Part shown: positions 44,826 through 54,276 of the stretch, piece by piece | Layout: each line of letters opens with the position of its first letter | Numbering within the stretch: position 1 is the first letter of the stretch | Source: Bacteroidales bacterium | GTDB lineage: Bacteria; Bacteroidota; Bacteroidia; Bacteroidales; UBA932 | DNA length: 64,000 nt | Assembly (NCBI GenBank): GCA_012510445.1 | Contig: JAAZIA010000030.1 | Location: forward strand, 35,893-99,892 | Direction of reading: 5' to 3' | Program-made: the position numbers and the translations under genes | Notes under the pieces: generated by a model | Told to the model about the DNA's origin: nothing | The model's database searches: none | Seen by the model: only the letters and a program-made list of their open reading frames with translations

Positions 44826-46670
44826 ATGCCGCATAAAGTAATCGATGTCCAAGATGTTGTCATTCGCTTTACAGGCGACTCAGGAGATGGAATGCAGTTG
44901 ACCGGCTCTTTATTTGCCGATACTGCAGCCTTTTTTGGAAATGACATTACTACTTTTCCCGATTTCCCGGCCGAGATAAGAGCTCCACAGGGCACATTAT
45001 CCGGCGTATCGGGGTATCAGGTTCACATTGGAAGCAGCGCAGTATACACCCCCGGTGATTATTGCGATGTCCTTGTAGCCATGAACCCCGCTGCACTTAA
45101 GTCTAACGTTAAGTGGCTGAAACCAAACGCCACCATAATCGTAGACATAGATACCTTTGATGAAAAAGGTCTTAAAAAAGCAGGATTCAAAACTGACGAC
45201 GCTTTTAAAGAGTTGAAAATTACCCATCACAACATTATTGCTCCTCCCATTACTTCACTTACTGCAGAAAGTGCTGCTATTGTTGGTCTTGATCCCAAAT
45301 CGGGCGTTCGTTGTAAAAACATGTTTGCCTTGGGTATTTGTTACTTCCTGTACAACATGTCTATGGATCACACCATAAATTTCATTCAAAAGAAATTTGT
45401 AAAAGACCAGGCACTCATTAACATGAACCTGAAGGTCCTGAAAGACGGGTACAACTATGCCGGCACCGTTGAAGCCATTGCAGACACATACATTGTGAAG
45501 CCTTCCAAGCAAGAACCGGGAATTTACCGCAACATTAACGGTAACATAGCGGTAGCCTGGGGACTTATGGCTGCTTCGGAGAAATCGGGCAGACCGCTCT
45601 TCTGCGGATCGTATCCCATTACTCCTGCTACTGCCATTTTGGAAGAGCTGGCACTTCATAAAGACTTGGGAGTAAAAACACTCCAATGCGAAGACGAAAT
45701 TGCAGGAATTTGTACTTCCATTGGTGCTTCTTATGCGGGATCGTTGGCCGTAACCACTACCTCGGGTCCGGGACTTTCTTTAAAATCAGAAGCGCTGGGG
45801 TTAGCCGTTATTGCCGAATTGCCTTTAGTATTGGTAAACGTGCAACGTGGCGGACCTTCCACGGGTATCCCCACCAAAACAGAACAAACAGACTTGAACC
45901 AGGCACTGTACGGCCGTAACGGAGAGTGTCCCGTAGCCATCATAGCTCCCCACTCCCCTTCACATTGTTTCCAGGCGGCTTTCTATGCAGCCAAACACGC
46001 ACTGGAACATATGGTACCGGTTATCTTACTTTCGGAAGGATTCCTTGGTAACGGATCAGAGCCCTGGAAAATCCCCGATATGAAAGATTTTCCCACCATT
46101 AACCCGCCCCTTGCAGAAAAGCTGGACGACAATGAACCTTACTTCTACCCGTTCCGCAGGGATCCGGAAACCTTGGTCCGTCGCTGGGCCCTTCCCGGCA
46201 CACCCAACCTGGAACACCGCGTAGGCGGTTTGGAAAAGAACCACCAGGGCGCCGTTTCTTCAGACCCGCACGTTCACGAACAAATGGTACACGAGCGCGC
46301 AGAAAAAATAGCCCGTATAGCTCACGTAATTCCTCCGCAGGAAGTGATAGGAGAACAGGAAGGAGACATTTTGATGGTCAGCTGGGGAGGCACGTATGGC
46401 CATATGCTTAGTGCAGAAAGCCAGCTGCGTGCAGACAAAATAAAAGTGGGATTGGCTCATTTTGATTACATCAACCCCCTACCGCTCAATACAGAAGAGA
46501 TATTTAAACGCTTTAAAAAGATCATAGTCTTTGAACTCAACAGCGGTCATTTTGTAAACTACCTGAGGGCAAAATTCCCTCAGTTTACCTATATGCAGTA
46601 TAACAAGATACAAGGACAGCCCTTTATCGTAGCAGAAATTGTAGAAGCCATAAATAAAATAGTAACATGA
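44826..46670 (+). CDS. korA: 2-oxoglutarate:ferredoxin oxidoreductase subunit alpha (gamma-alpha fusion)
   Basis: VIRFTGDSGDGMQLTGSLFAD (gamma domain) plus FCGSYPITPATAILEELA, TTSGPGLSLKSEALGLAV. Confidence 0.92.
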   Translation: MPHKVIDVQDVVIRFTGDSGDGMQLTGSLFADTAAFFGNDITTFPDFPAEIRAPQGTLSGVSGYQVHIGSSAVYTPGDYCDVLVAMNPAALKSNVKWLKPNATIIVDIDTFDEKGLKKAGFKTDDAFKELKITHHNIIAPPITSLTAESAAIVGLDPKSGVRCKNMFALGICYFLYNMSMDHTINFIQKKFVKDQALINMNLKVLKDGYNYAGTVEAIADTYIVKPSKQEPGIYRNINGNIAVAWGLMAASEKSGRPLFCGSYPITPATAILEELALHKDLGVKTLQCEDEIAGICTSIGASYAGSLAVTTTSGPGLSLKSEALGLAVIAELPLVLVNVQRGGPSTGIPTKTEQTDLNQALYGRNGECPVAIIAPHSPSHCFQAAFYAAKHALEHMVPVILLSEGFLGNGSEPWKIPDMKDFPTINPPLAEKLDDNEPYFYPFRRDPETLVRRWALPGTPNLEHRVGGLEKNHQGAVSSDPHVHEQMVHERAEKIARIAHVIPPQEVIGEQEGDILMVSWGGTYGHMLSAESQLRADKIKVGLAHFDYINPLPLNTEEIFKRFKKIIVFELNSGHFVNYLRAKFPQFTYMQYNKIQGQPFIVAEIVEAINKIVT

Positions 46671-47683
46671 AATTCACTCCTCAAGACTTTAAATCAGATC
46701 AAGAAGTGAAATGGTGTCCCGGTTGTGGGGACCACGCTGTTCTGGCTGCCATTCAGCGCGCTTTGCCGGAAATCAGCGAAGAACTGGGATATTCCCGCGA
46801 AAGATATGTGTTTGTTTCGGGGATAGGCTGTTCTTCACGCTTTCCTTATTATATGAAAACTTATGGGTTCCATGGCATACACGGTCGTGCCGCTGCTATA
46901 GCCACCGGAATGAAAGTAGCCAACCCCACCCTCTCAGTTTGGGAAATGACCGGGGACGGAGACTCGCTGGCCATTGGAGGGAACCACTTGATCCATGCCA
47001 TACGCAGAAATATTGACATCAATATAGTGCTGTTCAACAACCGCATTTATGGCCTTACCAAAGGACAATATTCCCCCACCTCGCAATGGGGATCCGTTAC
47101 CAGAACTTCACCGTACGGCACGGTAGAACACCCCTTTAATCCGGGAGCACTGTCTATGGGTGCCCGCGGTACGTTCTTTGCTCGTACCCTGGATATGGAA
47201 TTGCAGCTCACCCGCGAGCTTATGATAGAAGCCGCCAGGCACGACGGTACCTCCCTGGTGGAAGTACTTCAAAACTGCGTTATCTTTAATGATAAAACCC
47301 ACTCCATCATCTCTAACAGAGAAGTAAGGGCAGATCGCACCATCGTACTGCGCCATGGAGAACCTATGATTTATGGCAAGGACAAAGACAAAGGCCTTAT
47401 CCTGGACGGCATAAAGCTAAAAGCCGTTACTATAGGAAAAGACGGAATCACCAAAGACGATATACTTGTCCACAACGCAGAAGAGCAGGATCACGGCGTT
47501 CATATGATGCTTTGTGAAATGCAATGGCCCGAGTTTCCCGTTGCTTTGGGAGTCATCCGCCGTGTAAAAGACCGTACGTACGACGATATGGTACGCGATC
47601 AGCTCACAGAAGTAGCCAACAAATCACAAATCCGCTGCATGAACGACATGCTCCGTAGCGGAGATACGTGGGTAGTAGAATAA
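46667..47683 (+). CDS. korB: 2-oxoglutarate:ferredoxin oxidoreductase subunit beta
   Basis: VKWCPGCGDHAVLAAIQRALPE, GDGDSLAIGGNHLIHAIRRN, LFNNRIYGLTKGQYSPTS. Confidence 0.92.
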   Translation: MKFTPQDFKSDQEVKWCPGCGDHAVLAAIQRALPEISEELGYSRERYVFVSGIGCSSRFPYYMKTYGFHGIHGRAAAIATGMKVANPTLSVWEMTGDGDSLAIGGNHLIHAIRRNIDINIVLFNNRIYGLTKGQYSPTSQWGSVTRTSPYGTVEHPFNPGALSMGARGTFFARTLDMELQLTRELMIEAARHDGTSLVEVLQNCVIFNDKTHSIISNREVRADRTIVLRHGEPMIYGKDKDKGLILDGIKLKAVTIGKDGITKDDILVHNAEEQDHGVHMMLCEMQWPEFPVALGVIRRVKDRTYDDMVRDQLTEVANKSQIRCMNDMLRSGDTWVVE

Positions 47684-47720
47684 AACACATACAACAAACA
47701 TTTAATTTTAAATTATTACA

Positions 47721-49058
47721 ATGAAAGTACAAGAAGTAATGGAACGCCTCCAGTCCAAATACGGACATGAGAAGGAGTATCTGCAAGCCGTTCAAGAAGT
47801 GTTGGAAAGTATTGAAGAAGTGTACAACCAACACCCCGAGTTTAAACAAGCAAACATCGTTGACCGCATTGTAGAACCCGACAGGATCTTTACCTTCAGG
47901 GTTACCTGGGTAAACGACAAAGGTGAAGTAGAAGTGAACACCGGCTACCGTGTACAGTTCAACAACGCCATTGGCCCGTACAAGGGAGGCATTCGTTTTC
48001 ATCCTTCGGTAAACCCCTCCAGCCTCAAATTCCTTGGATTTGAGCAAACTTTTAAAAACGCGCTTACCTCGCTGCCTATGGGTGGTGGAAAAGGCGGTTC
48101 CGATTTTAATCCCCGCGGCCGCTCTGCCAACGAAATGATGCGTTTCTGTCAAGCCTACATAACGGAACTGTGGAGACATTTAGGTCCCTACACAGACGTT
48201 CCTGCCGGAGATATTGGCGTAGGTAAAAGAGAAGTAGGCTATATGTACGGCTGGTACAAGAAACTGGCCCAAGAGCATACCGGTACCTTTACAGGCAAAG
48301 GCCTTACCTGGGGAGGTTCCCTGATTCGTCCCGAGGCCACCGGTTACGGAGCCGTCTACTTTGTAGAGCACATGCTCCAGACCCTCAATGAAGAAATCAA
48401 AGGCAAAACCGTAGCCATATCGGGCTTTGGTAACGTTGCCTGGGGTGCTGCTCAAAAGGCTACGGAACTGGGAGCTAAAGTAGTGACCATTTCGGGACCC
48501 GACGGATACATTTACGATGAGAACGGTCTGAACGAAGAAAAAATTGCTTACATGTTGGAACTGCGCGCCAGCGGTAACGACATTGTTGCTCCTTACACAG
48601 ACAAGTTCCCCGGTTCTGTATTCCATGCCGGTAAAAAACCGTGGGAAGTGAAAGTAGACATTGCCATGCCTTGTGCCATCCAAAACGAACTGAACGGAAA
48701 CGACGCAGCACAGCTGGTAGCCAACCAAGTATTTATGGTAGCAGAAGTCTCTAACATGGGATGTACCCCCGAGGCTATTGAAGCATTCCAAAAAGCCAAA
48801 GTAAACTTTGCCCCGGGTAAAGCCGTCAACGCCGGCGGTGTAGCTACTTCGGGACTGGAAATGAGTCAGAACGCCTCACACCTTAGCTGGACAGAGGAAG
48901 AAGTAGATGCTAAATTGCACCAAATCATGTCAAGCATCCACGAAGCTTGTGTCACATACGGCAAACAAGATGACGGGCATATTAACTACGTAAAAGGTGC
49001 CAACATTGCCGGGTTTATGAAAGTAGCCCGCGCCATGCTGGAACAAGGAGTTATCTAA
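47721..49058 (+). CDS. gdhA: NADP-type (hexameric) glutamate dehydrogenase
   Basis: GPYKGGIRFHPSVNPSSLKFLGFEQTFKNALTSLPMGGGKGGSDFNPRGRS; 445 aa. Confidence 0.95.
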   Translation: MKVQEVMERLQSKYGHEKEYLQAVQEVLESIEEVYNQHPEFKQANIVDRIVEPDRIFTFRVTWVNDKGEVEVNTGYRVQFNNAIGPYKGGIRFHPSVNPSSLKFLGFEQTFKNALTSLPMGGGKGGSDFNPRGRSANEMMRFCQAYITELWRHLGPYTDVPAGDIGVGKREVGYMYGWYKKLAQEHTGTFTGKGLTWGGSLIRPEATGYGAVYFVEHMLQTLNEEIKGKTVAISGFGNVAWGAAQKATELGAKVVTISGPDGYIYDENGLNEEKIAYMLELRASGNDIVAPYTDKFPGSVFHAGKKPWEVKVDIAMPCAIQNELNGNDAAQLVANQVFMVAEVSNMGCTPEAIEAFQKAKVNFAPGKAVNAGGVATSGLEMSQNASHLSWTEEEVDAKLHQIMSSIHEACVTYGKQDDGHINYVKGANIAGFMKVARAMLEQGVI

Positions 49059-49060
49059 CC

Positions 49061-49921
49061 ATGTATAAACTGGGCCTGGATTTTGGTTCAACATTAACTA
49101 AAATGGCTCTTGTTAAGTCGGGGGTAAAGGACAGTCCTTTACCCCTGGCTGTTTTTAAATACAAAACGAATGACAACTTAGGGGATTTCTACGAAGCCCT
49201 GGCGGCTTTCCTGAACAAAGAAAACATTCCCCTACATTCCATAAAAAGTATTTCTGCCACAGGAACACATTCCAACCTGGTAAAGAAAACCCTCTTTGGA
49301 ATTCCCGTCACCGTTGTCCCCGAGGTTGACTCTATTGGCCAAGGTGGCCTTCTGCTCTCGGGTCTGGACCGGGCGCTGATAGTCAACATGGGTACGGGGA
49401 CAACGTACGTAGAGGCCACCCCGGAAGAAATCCGCCACTTGGGCGGAACGGGAATGGGTGGGGGAACGCTCACCGGATTGGGACAGTGCATTCTGGGAAC
49501 AAGCTCTGTAAGTGAGATCGTTCGCAAGGCTTCTCATGGAAACCTGGAACGTGTAGACTTACTGATTCGCGACATTACCCAACAGAAACTCGATTTTCTA
49601 CCTCCCAACCTGACGGCTGCCAATTTTGGAAAAATTGGTCATTCTCTTTATACCCAAGAGGCACAACAAGCTACAAAAGAAGACTTGGCTCTGGCCATCA
49701 TCAATCTGGTATTCCAAGCGATAGGGAGTATGGCCGTTATGGTTTGTAAGAGCTGCCACAAAAAAAACGTAGTATTTGTAGGCACCCTTACACGCATTCC
49801 GCAAATTGAGAAAATTTATTCCGTATTCTCGAAAGTGTACGGTCTCCAATTTATCGTTCCTCCCTTTGCCGTATACGGTACGGCCTTGGGAAGCATAGAA
49901 GTATCTAAGCAAGAAGTATAA
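49061..49921 (+). CDS. Type II pantothenate kinase (Fumble/CoaW-like)
   Basis: LGLDFGSTLTKMALV, SISATGTHSN, PEVDSIGQGGLLLSGLDRALIVNMGTGTTYV, LGGTGMGGGTLTGLGQCILG. Confidence 0.82.
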   Translation: MYKLGLDFGSTLTKMALVKSGVKDSPLPLAVFKYKTNDNLGDFYEALAAFLNKENIPLHSIKSISATGTHSNLVKKTLFGIPVTVVPEVDSIGQGGLLLSGLDRALIVNMGTGTTYVEATPEEIRHLGGTGMGGGTLTGLGQCILGTSSVSEIVRKASHGNLERVDLLIRDITQQKLDFLPPNLTAANFGKIGHSLYTQEAQQATKEDLALAIINLVFQAIGSMAVMVCKSCHKKNVVFVGTLTRIPQIEKIYSVFSKVYGLQFIVPPFAVYGTALGSIEVSKQEV

Positions 49922-50634
49922 TACAAATCTTCGCCCGGTGGGCTTTGTTTCTCTGCCAACCTCCCTTTTTCTGAAAGTAAAAACCGAACGCGCCGGGCTA
50001 CTGCAGGGGCCGGATCTACAATGGTAACACCGGGCCCGGCAATTTTGCGTATGACCGGTACCAAAAACGGGTAATGTGTACACCCCAGCACCAGATGGTC
50101 TGCTCCTGCCGTAAGCATGGGATCTATCACTTCTCTCACCTTTTCTTCTGTAGCCGGCGTATCAAACTCTCCACGCTCTACGGCTTCTACCCAGCCTTCT
50201 GCATGCGCCTCTAAAACCCTGACCGGTCCTGCAAAAGCTGCCAACGTAGTATTGTATAAAGGCCCCCGGAACGTTCCTCGCGTAGCCAAGACCCCAACTA
50301 CTCCGCTTTTCGTATGCAAAATGGCCGGCTTAACAGCCGGTTCCATGCCTACAATCAGCTCTTGGGGAAAAAGAGACCGCAACGTATGTATAGCCGCCGC
50401 CGTAGCCGTATTGCAAGCTACTACCACCAGCTTACAACCTTGCTCTAATAAAAAACGCGTGAGTAAGAGAGACCTTTCCCGTATAATTTCTACCGGCTTG
50501 GTACCGTAAGGGCAGTAGGCGGTATCTGCCACATAAATAAGGCGCTCCTTGGGGAGAAGCGCCTTAATATGAGCATGAACGGAAAGGCCTCCAATACCGG
50601 AGTCCAATACACCAATGGCTGCCCCGCTCATCAT
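49816..50634 (-). CDS. murI: Glutamate racemase
   Basis: IGVLDSGIGGLSVHAHIKALLPKERLIYVADTAYCPYGTK, VVACNTATAAAI, LVLGCTHYPFL. Confidence 0.93.
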   Translation of the reverse strand: MMSGAAIGVLDSGIGGLSVHAHIKALLPKERLIYVADTAYCPYGTKPVEIIRERSLLLTRFLLEQGCKLVVVACNTATAAAIHTLRSLFPQELIVGMEPAVKPAILHTKSGVVGVLATRGTFRGPLYNTTLAAFAGPVRVLEAHAEGWVEAVERGEFDTPATEEKVREVIDPMLTAGADHLVLGCTHYPFLVPVIRKIAGPGVTIVDPAPAVARRVRFLLSEKGRLAEKQSPPGEDLYYTSCLDTSMLPKAVPYTAKGGTINWRPYTFENTE

Positions 50635-50641
50635 GTACCTT

Positions 50642-51196
50642 TTATTCTTCCATACCCGGCAACTGAGTAGGAGCTACTTTTTCTGCCGGAATGCCCAGTA
50701 CCGTTTTGGCTAATGGAAGCACATCTATACTTACGTCTTCGTTAAAGAAGATAACACCCCCTGCAGACAAGTCAAAGATAAAAGTAAACCCTTGTTCTTT
50801 GGCTACTTTTTCTATGGCCTCGTTGGCTTTCTGGAATACAGGAGAGAACAGAATTTGTTGCATTTGCTGATATTCTTGTTGGGCTCCCTGGCTAAACTGT
50901 TCTAAACGCTGTTGCAACTCAATGAGTTCACGCTGTTTAGACTCCAGTACGGCTGCAGACCACGTGGCCTGCCTCTGTTGGTAGGTGTTGTATTTTGTCT
51001 GGTATTCTTGTTGCATTTCTGCAATGGTTTCCTCCAGCTCGTTTGTATAGTTCTGTAGTTTTATAAGTGCAGAATCCCTTTCCGGCATCAGGCCAATGAG
51101 TTCTTGAGAATTGATGTGCCCAAATTTCAAACTCTGTGCAAAGGTGGTACCCAGAACACAAGTCAACACAACAAGGAGGGTGGCAATACGTTTCAT
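50642..51196 (-). CDS. OmpH/Skp-family periplasmic chaperone
   Basis: Signal peptide MKRIATLLVVLTCVLGTTFAQS then coiled coil; ...FTFIFDLSAGGVIFFNEDVSIDVLPL. Start set at 51196. Confidence 0.88.
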   Translation of the reverse strand: MKRIATLLVVLTCVLGTTFAQSLKFGHINSQELIGLMPERDSALIKLQNYTNELEETIAEMQQEYQTKYNTYQQRQATWSAAVLESKQRELIELQQRLEQFSQGAQQEYQQMQQILFSPVFQKANEAIEKVAKEQGFTFIFDLSAGGVIFFNEDVSIDVLPLAKTVLGIPAEKVAPTQLPGMEE

Positions 51197-51221
51197 ATGT
51201 TTTTTTGGTTTATAAAGAATA

Positions 51222-51229
51222 CAAATGTA
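51222..51229 (-). promoter_or_regulatory. Candidate internal -7 box (TACATTTG) for the downstream ompH gene
   Basis: CAAATGTA on plus strand in the ompH-ompH intergenic gap. Confidence 0.35.
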
Positions 51230-51237
51230 CAAAAAAT

Positions 51238-51750
51238 TTACCGGACATGCTGCAACCTTTCTTTAACCAGATGGCTGATGTCTATCCCGGGAGCGTAGTG
51301 AAGGATCCCCATCCCGGCAGAAACGTCAAGCACCAGGCTGTATCCGTTTTGCTCTGCCACATGCCTTATGGCCTCCTGCAATTTTTGCTGAATGGGCTTG
51401 AACAATGCTTCAGACACTTTGGTCATGGTACCTTCCTGTCCAAAATATTGTTCTTGCATTTCTTTCACTTCTTTTTCCCGGTTTATGATCTGCTGTTCCC
51501 TTATTTTTCTTTGTTCGGGGGTAAGGGCACCTTTATCGCTTTGGTATTTTTGGAACAAGGCCTCCAACAGGTCATATTCCTTTTGCAATTTCTCTGTGTA
51601 TTGCTCCTGCATACTTGAGATCTGCTCTTGTGCAGCCGTATACTCGGGCAATGCTTCCAATATTTTTTCCGTATCTACTATGGCATATTTCTGTGCCGGC
51701 AGGCTGGCTGCCATCAGACTTGCCAGTAAAAACAAAACCACTCTTTTCAT
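51238..51750 (-). CDS. OmpH/Skp-family periplasmic chaperone
   Basis: MKRVVLFLLASLMAASLPAQKYAIVDTEKILEALPEYTAAQEQI...; NGYSLVLDVSAGMGILHYAPGIDIS. Confidence 0.9.
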   Translation of the reverse strand: MKRVVLFLLASLMAASLPAQKYAIVDTEKILEALPEYTAAQEQISSMQEQYTEKLQKEYDLLEALFQKYQSDKGALTPEQRKIREQQIINREKEVKEMQEQYFGQEGTMTKVSEALFKPIQQKLQEAIRHVAEQNGYSLVLDVSAGMGILHYAPGIDISHLVKERLQHVR

Positions 51751-51761
51751 AACCGTTACTT

Positions 51762-54266
51762 TTAAAATGTTTGTCCAATCATAAAGTGGAAGTTTGATCC
51801 GCCTTTTTTGCCACTAAAATCTGTATCAAATCCGTACCCCCAATCAATGCCCAACAAGCCTATCATGGGGAGGAATACCCTAACCCCTACTCCCGTGGCG
51901 CGTTTTATTGTAAAGGGGTTAAAGTTCTTTATATCGCTCCAACAATTGCCTCCTTCCAGAAAAACAAGGGCGTAGATGGTAGATTGCGGCTGAAGAATAA
52001 CGGGGTACCTAAGTTCTACCGTGTACCTTGTATATACACGCCCCGTATAGGCATCGTCTTTGGTTGGGGTGAGCGAATAGTTAGAATAACCGCGTTGTGA
52101 AATGATATCTGCACCATACGTATTGTAGCCGCTCATCCCGTCTCCACCCAGCATAAAGCCCTCAAACGGAGAATAACCCAAGTTCCTGTTGTAATACCCC
52201 AGGTACCCAAAATTAGCTCGGGTCATAAGTACCAGGTCTCCCACAATGCGTGTAAACAAGCTGGCATCAAAGGTCCACTTATGGTACTCAATCCAGCGGT
52301 ACCTCTGGGCAGAAGTCATAGAGGCATAATCTGTGTTTTTATCGCGGAACAACGAATAAGGCGGCGTTACCTGCAATCCAAATTTCAAATCGGATCCCTG
52401 GCGCGGATAAATGATCTGGTCTGTTGAATTGCGTTGCAAATTGATGGTATAGTCAATGATGTTTGACTGACCGTCGGTAAACATAAAGTAATACCCCCAA
52501 TCTTGCAGGTTGTATCGTTTTACGTCCAGCTGGTTGTAAAACACAAAATAATTGTCGGGCCATTTTAGCCTCGTTCCCAACCCTATCCCAAGACCATAAA
52601 CTTCCATAAACTGATCGTTGGTCAGGTAGTAGTACGTAGAGGCCGTCTGCCTTGTATAATAGATGCTTGTACTGAACGAGGTAGGCTTTTTCCCGGTAAG
52701 CCAGGGTTCTACAAACGTAGAGCTCAAGGCCATATAATACGTACCGTTTGTCTGGAACCGGAGCGAGAGCGTTTGGCCGTCACCCAGCGGAACCGGTCTC
52801 CATGCTTGTTTGTCAAAAAACCTTCTTATGGAAAAGTTATTGAAACTGATACCTACCGTCCCCACAAACGTATTGCCGCCCCAGCCTCCGGCAATTTCAA
52901 ACTGGCTGTCGGGTTTTTCTGTTACGTTGTACAAAACGTCCACCGTATTGTTTACTTGATTGGGGACTATGTTAAACCCGCTGCCCATTTGCATAATGGC
53001 TTCCTGGTCAAAGTGCCCCATAGAAGCAATTTCCCGGATGGAACGCTCCAGCTCTGTTTGACTAAACAGATACCCGGGGCGCGTAAACACTTGACGACGA
53101 ACAATTTTTTCATTAGAAACGTTGTTCCCGTTAATGATGATTCTGTTGTACGTGGCCGGTTTTCCTTCAAAAATACGCATCTCTACGTCTACGGAATCTT
53201 TTTCTATGGTCACCTCTACGGGAATTACCCTAAAAAACAAATACCCCTGGTCTTTGTATATCTGAGAAATATTGGACTGCTGCATTTTGCCGCCACCAAA
53301 AAGTCGCTCTTCCATGGTGACCACATCGTACACATCGCCTTTTTGAATGCGAAGTACAGAGTTAAGCATCTCTCCGGAATACTGAGTATTTCCCGTCCAG
53401 GTTATGTTTCTGAAAAAATACTTTTGCCCTTGGTCAATCTCTATATCAATTTGTAAGTTCTTTGGATCAAGATGATACACCGTGTCCCTTACAATACGGG
53501 CATCGCGGTAGCCCAATTCATGAAACTTCTGTAACAAAAGCTGCTTGTCGTTCCGGAACTCTTTTTCGTCAAATTTCTTGCTAAAAAAGAAGTTGTAGAA
53601 ACGTTTGTCTTTCGTTTTTTTCATGGCAAAGCGCATTTTCAACAAAGACAATTCTTCACTACCCAGGAAGTTAATCTGTTTAACGCGTACTTTTTCTTTT
53701 TTATCTACATGGAACGTAACCCGTACTGCATTTTTAATGACCGTATCTTCCTGATGGCTGGCAGTCACCTGTGCATTCAGAAATCCTTTTTCTATGTAGT
53801 ACCTGCGAATAATGTCGCTGGAAGATTTGATGATGTAATCGGAAAGCTCGCTTCCCCGTCTAAGGCGAACCCGTTCTTCGATGTCAGTTTTTTCTCCTTT
53901 TTTTACCCCTTCGTAGTTCCATTGAGAAACACGCGGTCGTTCTACAATGTTGATGTTCAAGTAAGCGCGGTCGTTAACCAAACTGTCCACATACACGGCC
54001 ACGTCTGAAAAAAAGCGTTGCATAAAAAGCCGCTTTACAATGCTTTGCAATTCTTCTCCGGGAATACTTATGGTATCGCCTATGGCCAAACCGGTAAGGG
54101 AAAGAATCTGATCTGCGTTCAGGTAGTTTACGCCCGTAACCGTTAAACCGGCTATGGCGCATTTACGCGGCTTGGAATAGTCTATAACAACAGAGCTTTG
54201 CTCTACCTGTGCCAAAAGAGGAAGTACTGTAAAGAATAAAGTGATACAAAAAAACAGACGCTTCAT
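51762..54266 (-). CDS. bamA: Outer membrane protein assembly factor BamA
   Basis: POTRA repeats and C-terminal barrel; PNQVNNTVDVLYNVTEKPDSQFEIAGGWGG; C-terminal ...FHFMIGQTF. Start set at MKRLFFCITL (54266). Confidence 0.95.
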   Translation of the reverse strand: MKRLFFCITLFFTVLPLLAQVEQSSVVIDYSKPRKCAIAGLTVTGVNYLNADQILSLTGLAIGDTISIPGEELQSIVKRLFMQRFFSDVAVYVDSLVNDRAYLNINIVERPRVSQWNYEGVKKGEKTDIEERVRLRRGSELSDYIIKSSSDIIRRYYIEKGFLNAQVTASHQEDTVIKNAVRVTFHVDKKEKVRVKQINFLGSEELSLLKMRFAMKKTKDKRFYNFFFSKKFDEKEFRNDKQLLLQKFHELGYRDARIVRDTVYHLDPKNLQIDIEIDQGQKYFFRNITWTGNTQYSGEMLNSVLRIQKGDVYDVVTMEERLFGGGKMQQSNISQIYKDQGYLFFRVIPVEVTIEKDSVDVEMRIFEGKPATYNRIIINGNNVSNEKIVRRQVFTRPGYLFSQTELERSIREIASMGHFDQEAIMQMGSGFNIVPNQVNNTVDVLYNVTEKPDSQFEIAGGWGGNTFVGTVGISFNNFSIRRFFDKQAWRPVPLGDGQTLSLRFQTNGTYYMALSSTFVEPWLTGKKPTSFSTSIYYTRQTASTYYYLTNDQFMEVYGLGIGLGTRLKWPDNYFVFYNQLDVKRYNLQDWGYYFMFTDGQSNIIDYTINLQRNSTDQIIYPRQGSDLKFGLQVTPPYSLFRDKNTDYASMTSAQRYRWIEYHKWTFDASLFTRIVGDLVLMTRANFGYLGYYNRNLGYSPFEGFMLGGDGMSGYNTYGADIISQRGYSNYSLTPTKDDAYTGRVYTRYTVELRYPVILQPQSTIYALVFLEGGNCWSDIKNFNPFTIKRATGVGVRVFLPMIGLLGIDWGYGFDTDFSGKKGGSNFHFMIGQTF

Positions 54267-54276
54267 GCAAGGGATA

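Noticed and set aside
48180-48791. 203-aa minus-strand ORF opposite gdhA
   Set aside because: Fully antisense within gdhA, no motif; shadow ORF.
52773-53456. 227-aa plus-strand ORF opposite bamA
   Set aside because: Lies entirely antisense within bamA, has no recognisable domain or start context; shadow ORF.
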